Below, piece by piece: positions 13,785 through 19,038 of a DNA stretch of 19,038 nt. Under the pieces are notes generated by a model. That model was not told the origin of the DNA. It was given only the letters and a program-made list of their open reading frames with translations, and did not search any database. The position numbers were made by a program, and so were the translations under genes. Source of the DNA: Candidatus Scybalomonas excrementavium (GTDB lineage Bacteria; Bacillota; Clostridia; Lachnospirales; Lachnospiraceae); assembly GCA_017694765.1 (NCBI GenBank), contig JADIML010000015.1, positions 1 through 19,038 of the forward strand, given 5' to 3'. Each line of letters begins with the position of its first letter. The stretch's first letter is position 1.

Positions 13785-14450
13785 TTATTTTATAACAATA
13801 CAAAGCAAACCATATATGATCGGTCCAAGTAATACAGGCAAATAATTTGCTATCTTAATTCGAACGATATTCAATAGATCTAGAGATAATGCGAAAATTA
13901 GTACAGAACCAACTGCAGAAATCTCATTTACTACTTGTGTTGTCAATAATGGTGATAGAACTTCTGCCATTAGAAAAATAACAGCTTCATATAGAAATAC
14001 AAACGGTCCAGATAGCACAACACCATACCCATACATAGCACCATAAATTACAGAACTACATGTATCTAATATAATTTTAAATATCATAATCGACGGATCA
14101 TTTTGAAGTCCTAAATCTAATGGTCCTATAATCGCCATAGAACCTATACATTGTACCATAAAGACTGTTAAAAATCCTTTTACAAAATCATCATCACTGC
14201 CTTTAAACTTTCGCTTCAAAAAATCTCCAAAGCTATTAAGCTTTCCATCTAAATCAAATGCAGTTCCAACTATAGCACCGATTACACAGCTAACAATAAG
14301 AAGTACTGGTTCTTTCGTGGCAATTGCTCCTTGAATTCCAATCACTGCAATACATATATTAGTGATTAATAAGACTGCATCTACTTGCGTCTTAGAAATA
14401 AACTTTTTTATATTACCACTTATGAATCCACCAGCTACAATACCTATCAT
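13785..14450 (-). CDS. DUF554 integral membrane protein
   Basis: A 221-aa protein with about six or seven hydrophobic helices (among them VLLITNICIAVIGIQGAI, VLLIVSCVIGAIVGTAFDL and the C-terminal LPVLLGPIIYGLLCIVIK). It matches the DUF554 family (E. coli YqgA type), which is of unknown function and thought to be a transporter-like membrane protein. The ATG at 14448-14450 begins the protein a few residues into the usual first segment. The strong AGGAGG lies 29 nt upstream, too far. The same frame stays open upstream, with KNKKYIILN encoded before the ATG. The true start may be a non-standard codon in that stretch. It lies 62 bp behind the M20 gene on the same strand and is probably co-transcribed. 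Confidence 0.8.
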   Translation of the reverse strand: MIGIVAGGFISGNIKKFISKTQVDAVLLITNICIAVIGIQGAIATKEPVLLIVSCVIGAIVGTAFDLDGKLNSFGDFLKRKFKGSDDDFVKGFLTVFMVQCIGSMAIIGPLDLGLQNDPSIMIFKIILDTCSSVIYGAMYGYGVVLSGPFVFLYEAVIFLMAEVLSPLLTTQVVNEISAVGSVLIFALSLDLLNIVRIKIANYLPVLLGPIIYGLLCIVIK

Positions 14451-14512
14451 ATTTAAAATTATATATTTCTTGTTCTTAACCTCCTATCGCTCAATTTTTC
14501 GATAAGAATAAA

Positions 14513-15682
14513 TTATGCTTGTAAGAAGTTTAAAACGGTTTGCACTTCTGTCTTTACCCCTGATATCATAGACTCTTCCTGAATCTTAAACTTTGGATGA
14601 TGATTTGCAAATCCACATCCTTCTTCGGCTGTACCACCACCAAGAATAACAAAACATTCTGGCGCAATTGTTTGATAATAAGAGAAATCTTCACTAGCAC
14701 TTGTCATTGGCGCTTCATGTACCATGTCTTCTCCAATTACTTCTTTGGCACTCTTTAATACAAGCTCTGATAAATTTGCATCATTGATAACTGCCATATA
14801 AGATTTAATATAATCTAAATCATAAGTAGCTCCATATGTCTTACATACATTATCAATAATATCTTTCACTCTTTGTTCTACTTTATTACGAGTTTCTTCA
14901 TTGACTGTACGAATAGAAGCACTCATATAAGCCTTATCTGGAATAATATTTGGAGCATCTCCTGCTTTAAATTCTCCAACAGAAATAACAGCAAGTTCTC
15001 CTGGTGTTACATAACGGGATACAACTGTTTGAAGCTGATTAATAATCTGTGTCCCTACAATAATTGGATCGATTCCATTTTGAGGCATAGAACCATGACT
15101 TCCTTTTCCTTGAATATGTAAGAAAAATCCATCTGCTGCTGTTGTAGCCGCACCTTCTTTATGTACATGAATACTTCCTGTTTGTAAATTCGGAATAATG
15201 TGCACACCGACTACAGCATCTACATCATTTAATACACCTGTTTCGATAATCTGTGTCGCTCCACCTGGCGCTTTTTCTTCTGCATGTTGGAAAATTAATT
15301 TTACAGTTCCATGTAACTCATCTCTCATTTCAGATAATACTTTAGCAGTTGCTAAGAGCATTGCTGTATGGGTATCATGTCCACAAGTATGTGCAACACT
15401 TTCTACTTTAGAACGGAAAGGTAAATCGCCTTCTTCTTGCATAGGAAGAGCATCCATGTCTGCACGAAGTAAAATCGTTTTTCCTTCTTTGGCCCCTCGA
15501 ATAATCCCTAATACACTTGTACCTACTGGCTTTTGAATTTCGATATTTCCAAAAGAACGTAATTTTTCCTCTACAAAAGCAGATGTTTTAAATTCTTCAA
15601 AGGAAAGTTCTGGGTTTTCATGGATATGTCTTCTCCATTCTATCATCTCCTGAACTGGAATTTTATCAAACCATTCTTTCAT
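14513..15682 (-). CDS. M20 family amidohydrolase (M20D type)
   Basis: A 389-aa metal-dependent hydrolase of the group that includes hippurate hydrolase, IAA-amino acid hydrolases and N-acetyl-diaminopimelate deacetylase. The metal-binding set is C100 and H102 in HTCGHDTH, the E135-E136 pair in QHAEEKAPGGA, H161 in GVHIIP and a histidine in the C-terminal ANHHPKF (about 361-362). The lid domain is present (GSHGSMPQNGIDPI). It cleaves an amide bond between an acyl group and an amino acid or similar amine. TAGGAGG precedes the ATG. No diaminopimelate genes are nearby; the neighbouring transporter and MerR regulator suggest an imported substrate rather than biosynthesis. Confidence 0.92.
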   Translation of the reverse strand: MKEWFDKIPVQEMIEWRRHIHENPELSFEEFKTSAFVEEKLRSFGNIEIQKPVGTSVLGIIRGAKEGKTILLRADMDALPMQEEGDLPFRSKVESVAHTCGHDTHTAMLLATAKVLSEMRDELHGTVKLIFQHAEEKAPGGATQIIETGVLNDVDAVVGVHIIPNLQTGSIHVHKEGAATTAADGFFLHIQGKGSHGSMPQNGIDPIIVGTQIINQLQTVVSRYVTPGELAVISVGEFKAGDAPNIIPDKAYMSASIRTVNEETRNKVEQRVKDIIDNVCKTYGATYDLDYIKSYMAVINDANLSELVLKSAKEVIGEDMVHEAPMTSASEDFSYYQTIAPECFVILGGGTAEEGCGFANHHPKFKIQEESMISGVKTEVQTVLNFLQA

Positions 15683-15715
15683 CTCTAATACCTCCTATAT
15701 GATAAAAAATAACAA

Positions 15716-15747
15716 ATCATGTGATGTATCATACTCACATATGTCAA
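15716..15747 (-). promoter_or_regulatory. Promoter-like region of the M20 gene with dyad in a long spacer
   Basis: On the minus strand a perfect TTGACA (15742-15747) is followed 20 bp later by CATGAT (15716-15721). Within the spacer and overlapping the -10, ATGTGA and TCACAT (15719-15740) form an inverted repeat 10 bp apart. A long spacer with an internal dyad is typical of regulator-dependent promoters. The sequence differs from the MerR-type dyad at the MFS gene. Confidence 0.45.
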
Positions 15748-15758
15748 TGATTTACTAG

Positions 15759-15833
15759 CATAAGAAACTTATAAAATATTTCTTATGTTTTTGTTTTTAT
15801 GTTTTTTAAGACGAAAGTAAAAACTTTCGCCTT
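15759..15833 (+). terminator. Two hairpins with T-tracts in the plus direction
   Basis: CATAAGAAA/TTTCTTATG (15759-15787, perfect 9-bp stem) is followed by TTTTTGTTTTTATGTTTTTT on the plus strand. AAGACGAAAGT/ACTTTCGCCTT (15808-15833) follows, with one mismatch, or fully paired with a G-U when read from the minus strand. In the minus direction, where the genes lie, only A-runs follow, so the signals point to the plus strand or act merely as mRNA structure. Confidence 0.45.
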
Positions 15834-15851
15834 AATATTTCTTTCTATTTT

Positions 15852-17036
15852 TTAATTTTCTTGTGGCTTCTTCACTAATAAAGCTGCAACACCTGAAATT
15901 ACCATACAAACAGCAAGTCCAATAAAGGAGTATAAATAACTATCTTCTTTTGCTAAAGCACTAACAAGCTGTGGAGAAATGATACCTCCAATAAAAGCTC
16001 CTATGTTTAATACAGCAAAGGAAGAACCTATCATCTTTCTTGGAACTAACTGATATGGAACTGCTAATAATCCAGAGAATGCAATCATCATTAAGAAGTT
16101 CGCAACATATAGCGCAATGATTGCTACTTCATAAGCTGGTGCCATAATAAACACAACAACACAAATCGCTGTTAAAACAGAAGCACCAAAGATGAATGTT
16201 AATTCTTTTCCTTTAAAGAATTTTGTAATGATTGGACCACCTGATGCCATTGCAATGGTCATAACCACATAAAATCCTACCATAATTTCAGAAAGTACAT
16301 TAGAATCGTTAAATCCAAAGTTTACACGAAGTACATTTGGAAGCCAGAATAACATCGCTACTCCAACTAAGTTACTAAATAACACGGAAATCGCTAATAA
16401 AATTGTATTTTTATTTTTCCAAGCGTCAAAAAATCCAATTTTTTCAGCTACTTCTTGTGTCTGTACTTTTTCTACTTTCTTTTCTTTTAATAAGAAAATA
16501 ACAGCAAGAAGTGCAATTAAGTAACCAGCAGATAAGAAATAATAAGCATGATGCCAATTAGAACGGATCATTTTCGCTCCAACGGTACTTGCTAAAATAC
16601 CACCGATACCTGCAGTTGCTACAACAAATGACTGAACTTTTGCACATTGATCACTTGCATAGTTATCACTAATAATCTTTGGCGCACCATTTGTATAACC
16701 AGCTTGACCAAATCCAACCATAAATCTTAAGAATAAAATAGCAAATAAGCTACTTACATTTCCAAATAGGAAAGAAAATACCATAAGAATTGTTAAAGAA
16801 ACAATAACAAACTTCTTATATCCAAATCGGTCAACAAGCCAACCGCCTGGAATAGTTACTAAAATAAAACTAATATAAAATACAGAGGATAAGTTACCCA
16901 TCTGTTCCTTTGTAAATCCATAGGTGCTAATCAAGTTATCCGCAGTAAATCCGATCATACTCTTATCAAGATTAGCAAAAATCCCTATGAAAAATACGAC
17001 AATAAATACAATCCATTGATTTTTTGTAAATTTCAT
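15852..17036 (-). CDS. Major facilitator superfamily transporter
   Basis: A 394-aa, 12-helix inner membrane transporter. The loop after helix 2, GGWLVDRFGYKK, is the MFS signature motif A. NLDKSMIGFTADNL in helix 1 and the overall shape recall the anion:cation symporter (ACS) group, which takes up organic anions. A basic central loop (KEKKVEKVQTQEVAEK) separates the two six-helix halves. The substrate cannot be read from sequence; its place before an M20 amidohydrolase suggests an N-acyl or conjugated carboxylate. GGTGATGGAG precedes the ATG. Its promoter overlaps the end of the MerR gene and has the MerR-type architecture. Confidence 0.92.
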   Translation of the reverse strand: MKFTKNQWIVFIVVFFIGIFANLDKSMIGFTADNLISTYGFTKEQMGNLSSVFYISFILVTIPGGWLVDRFGYKKFVIVSLTILMVFSFLFGNVSSLFAILFLRFMVGFGQAGYTNGAPKIISDNYASDQCAKVQSFVVATAGIGGILASTVGAKMIRSNWHHAYYFLSAGYLIALLAVIFLLKEKKVEKVQTQEVAEKIGFFDAWKNKNTILLAISVLFSNLVGVAMLFWLPNVLRVNFGFNDSNVLSEIMVGFYVVMTIAMASGGPIITKFFKGKELTFIFGASVLTAICVVVFIMAPAYEVAIIALYVANFLMMIAFSGLLAVPYQLVPRKMIGSSFAVLNIGAFIGGIISPQLVSALAKEDSYLYSFIGLAVCMVISGVAALLVKKPQEN

Positions 17037-17135
17037 ATCTCCATCACCCTATTCCTTAACTAAAATTTTGTAAACCTCTATGAAAACGATTTCTTTTTGT
17101 CACTTTCATAGTGTTTCTGTCTTTTTTCATCCAAA

Positions 17136-17166
17136 ATCATAAACCCTAAACATAGTTTAAAGTCAA
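17136..17166 (-). promoter_or_regulatory. MerR-type promoter/operator of the MFS gene
   Basis: On the minus strand TTGACT (17161-17166) and TATGAT (17136-17141) are separated by 19 bp rather than 17. The spacer carries TAAAC-TAT-GTTTA, which extends as ACTTTAAAC/GTTTAGGGT arms with 7 of 9 matches. An over-long spacer with a centred dyad is the hallmark of promoters activated by MerR-family proteins through DNA distortion. The -35 overlaps the stop codon of the adjacent merR-type gene. Confidence 0.75.
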
Positions 17167-17987
17167 TACCTTTTTTTAAATTTTTTATACGGCACCCATA
17201 CAAGATGAGAAATGAAATAACTTTCTTCATCTTGCCATCTCGCCAACAACACTCTAGATACACTCTCTCCATTCAGAATGAATTGATTTTCTTTCGCAAA
17301 ATCCAATAACATTTTTGTAGCATCCTGAAAATCGCTATTCTGTTTTGCTTCATAATAAAACACAATAGCAGGACAACTCTCATAAAATTTTACTGTTTCA
17401 TTTTCCTCAATTTTTAGAAACTTCGCTGTTTTCTCATCCATACAAAGCCCAAAGTCAAAGCTATTTTCTCCTTTTAATAAATTCTCTAAAGAAACAGAAC
17501 CTGACATAAACGTAATATCCGAGTGTTCTAGCCATTTTACTAACTCTCTTTGCACTCCTTCTTCTTGAACTAGCTCATGATTTTTTTGATAATTGATACG
17601 ATAAAGTGCTGGACGTTGCCCTAAAAAACAACCTTGCTTGGCACTTTGTGCTTCTTTTAAGCATTGTATATTGGCGTGCATGCTTTCTAACTTTAACTGC
17701 ATATAAAAGGCTTCTTGTAAAATCCTCTCTTCTTTCAGTTTTAAAGATTCTGTCATCTCTGGTATCGATTCTGTCTTCATGATCTCACCGATCTCATGTA
17801 ATGAATATCCATATTTTTGAAATCTTTGTAAGTTAATTAAATAATTAATCTGTATAATATCATAAAAACGATAGTGGGATTCTTCCTCTTTATAAGGCTT
17901 AATCAGTCCTTTTTTCTCATAATTACGAATCGTTTCTGAGCTGATTCCTAGCATCTTCGCAATTTCGCCAATTTTGTAAGTTTTCAT
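17163..17987 (-). CDS. MerR family transcriptional regulator with C-terminal effector domain
   Basis: A 274-aa activator-type regulator. The N-terminal winged HTH is clear: YKIGEIAKMLGISSETIRNY, then EKKGLIKP and SHYRFYD. Residues about 75-115 form the long coiled-coil dimer helix, and about 120-270 form an effector-binding domain of BmrR/GyrI-like size, though no specific ligand site was recognised. GAGGAAATAAA precedes the ATG. The next gene is the MFS transporter, whose promoter starts within this gene's stop codon and has MerR-type geometry. The likely model is that a small ligand, perhaps the transported compound, activates transport and hydrolysis genes. Confidence 0.9.
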   Translation of the reverse strand: MKTYKIGEIAKMLGISSETIRNYEKKGLIKPYKEEESHYRFYDIIQINYLINLQRFQKYGYSLHEIGEIMKTESIPEMTESLKLKEERILQEAFYMQLKLESMHANIQCLKEAQSAKQGCFLGQRPALYRINYQKNHELVQEEGVQRELVKWLEHSDITFMSGSVSLENLLKGENSFDFGLCMDEKTAKFLKIEENETVKFYESCPAIVFYYEAKQNSDFQDATKMLLDFAKENQFILNGESVSRVLLARWQDEESYFISHLVWVPYKKFKKRY

Positions 17988-18281
17988 TTTATTTCCTCTT
18001 TCTCCTTTAGCTGAAATTTCCTATCTATCCGTTGTTCTATTCCAATTTCTCTCTTGTGACGAATAAACTTTCTTCCTATTATAATATAATCCCAGTCAAA
18101 AAAGAAGAGAGAAAGAGCTTTTTTCATTTAGTAGAGAATCACTATTCGATGATGAGAATCACCTCATGGAAAACATACAACATTTTAGTATAATAGATAT
18201 AAGAAAATGCACTGTCTCCAACTATTGATATAGAGTCATTTTCATTTGGTATGATTAATAATCTACTATACTTTAATACAA
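17988..18281. other. Non-coding region upstream of the MerR gene
   Basis: No gene was recognised here. It holds AT-rich promoter-like words in both directions (TATTATAATATAAT around 18077-18090; TATAAT at 18189-18194). It also holds two direct GAGAATCAC repeats exactly 20 bp apart (18134-18142, 18154-18162), the second lying within ATGAG-N6-CTCAT (18152-18167). These may be binding sites. Confidence 0.4.
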
Positions 18282-18337
18282 ATACCAATAGAAATAGGCT
18301 ATCTTATTACTATGGGATAGCCTATTTCTATTGGTAT
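18282..18337. terminator. Perfect 22-bp hairpin, probable terminator
   Basis: Arms 18282-18303 and 18316-18337 pair without mismatch around a 12-nt loop (core AATAGGCTATC/GATAGCCTATT). On the plus strand AACATTTTTT follows; on the minus strand TTTGTATT follows. It lies just after the STAS-like gene on the minus strand and may end that transcript, a plus-strand RNA, or both. Confidence 0.7.
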
Positions 18338-18371
18338 AACATTTTTTAACCAATTATAAAATTTATTTTCT

Positions 18372-18674
18372 TTATTTCATATATTTTAATTTTGCAACTT
18401 TAATACTTTCCTTTAATAGAGGCATCATATCACTACCTAAATGAGTAATTGTAATATGAGATTTTGTTAGATCAAACTCTTTTGAGTTAAATAGTCTACC
18501 AATTGCGTTATTTAAAAACGCAGTATTTACCAATTGGATTCCTTCGAAATCAACAGTTATCTCATCTGTTTTTTTTGATAATTCTACAATTTCATTATAA
18601 ATACAATCTCCTTTATTATTATCATCCGCTAATTTTGTATTAATAATATCTTTTACTTTTAATTTTTCAGCCAT
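18372..18674 (-). CDS. STAS-like domain protein (DUF4325)
   Basis: A 100-aa protein with the STAS-like fold pattern: an N-terminal helix region, then ITVDFEGIQLVNTAFLNNAIGRLF (about 39-62), where the strand-loop-helix typical of DUF4325 is visible, and a second strand HITITHLG. Such small domains are related to anti-sigma factor antagonists and are commonly found with an ATP-binding or signalling partner. AGAGGTGATGG precedes the ATG. It follows an unidentified gene by 15 bp on the same strand, so the two are probably made together. Base composition and codon use are more AT-rich than in the housekeeping genes to the left, which hints at an acquired segment. Confidence 0.75.
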   Translation of the reverse strand: MAEKLKVKDIINTKLADDNNKGDCIYNEIVELSKKTDEITVDFEGIQLVNTAFLNNAIGRLFNSKEFDLTKSHITITHLGSDMMPLLKESIKVAKLKYMK

Positions 18675-18689
18675 ACCATCACCTCTTAT

Positions 18690-19038
18690 TTAAGAAACTA
18701 ATATTTCATTCAACTTACTGTATAAATGATACAGATGCAATTTTCCTATTTGTGTATTGGAATATTTTATTCCTTCTATTTTCATCTGATTATATAATCT
18801 ATTATATGTTGATACAATTTTATCTGACTTAGTTACTTTTTCCTGTTTCTCAATTTTTAAAATATTATCTCTAAATCTTTCTAAATCCTTAAATTCTAAT
18901 TCTTCTATCTTAAAAATATCTATTGGAACACTAATATCTATTTTATCAAATAACACCTTATCATATACACGATCTACATCAATCTTTGTGAATAAGGCAA
19001 CATTCTCCTTATATTCATAATCTTGTTCTAATATATTT
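18690..19038 (-). CDS. C-terminal part of an unidentified protein (partial)
   Basis: The frame is open from the window edge to the stop at 18690, so at least 115 residues of the C-terminus are present. A GTG at 18956 is internal and not the start. The sequence is rich in lysine, glutamate and isoleucine, helical in pattern (LEFKDLERFRDNILKIEKQ), and ends in SKLNEILVS. No motif was recognised. It lies upstream of the STAS-like gene with a 15-bp gap, so it is likely its partner, but its type cannot be told from this fragment. Confidence 0.6.
   Translation of the reverse strand, partial: NILEQDYEYKENVALFTKIDVDRVYDKVLFDKIDISVPIDIFKIEELEFKDLERFRDNILKIEKQEKVTKSDKIVSTYNRLYNQMKIEGIKYSNTQIGKLHLYHLYSKLNEILVS

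Noticed and set aside
18282..18337. MITE-type mobile element from the perfect 22-bp inverted repeat
   Set aside because: The arms enclose only a 12-nt loop and lie directly after a gene, which fits a terminator better.

Overview
The window is AT-rich, low-GC Bacillota DNA. The gene families (a B12-binding/DUF4080 radical SAM protein, a DUF6472 protein, a PD-(D/E)XK 'Rpn' nuclease with EGIEQG repeats, a clostridial-type Crp/Fnr regulator, M29 and M32 peptidases) point to a gut-type clostridium, most likely Lachnospiraceae. That placement is inferred from family content. No tRNA, rRNA, CRISPR array, complete insertion sequence or prophage module was recognised.

Layout, left to right. (1) 1-3783: the 5' end of an unidentified minus-strand gene, then a minus-strand run read as radical SAM protein -> 26-codon ORF -> endonuclease III (nth) -> DnaQ-type exonuclease -> 30-aa membrane peptide (181-273). 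(2) 3784-6120: thioredoxin (+), then a Crp/Fnr regulator and an Rpn nuclease (both minus). Two near-identical GTGA-N5-TCAC dyads lie in the thioredoxin promoter and upstream of the regulator gene, which suggests a local redox regulon. (3) 6256-9488: nucleoside salvage genes deoD-deoB (minus), divergent from a type I asparaginase (+). (4) 9613-10112: a BlaI/MecI-type repressor whose stop overlaps a 33-codon ORF that ends inside a strong bidirectional terminator; this may be a relic of the usual BlaR1 partner. (5) 10193-13307: peptidase pair M29-M32 and a small cysteine-rich DUF6472 protein, all minus. (6) 13785-17987: a cassette of MerR regulator, MFS transporter, M20 amidohydrolase and DUF554 membrane protein. 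The MFS promoter has the distorted 19-bp spacer with internal dyad typical of MerR control. The layout suggests inducible uptake and hydrolysis of an amide-linked substrate. (7) 18282-19038: a perfect 22-bp hairpin, a STAS-like DUF4325 protein and the C-terminal part of an unrecognised partner, more AT-rich than the rest and running off the right edge.

No clear-cut new defence or mobile system is visible. The most useful leads are the Crp/Fnr site pair, the MerR-type operator that ties together an uncharacterised import/hydrolysis cassette, a hairpin lying exactly between a Shine-Dalgarno sequence and the start of the M29 peptidase, several very small genes, and the truncated STAS-like locus.
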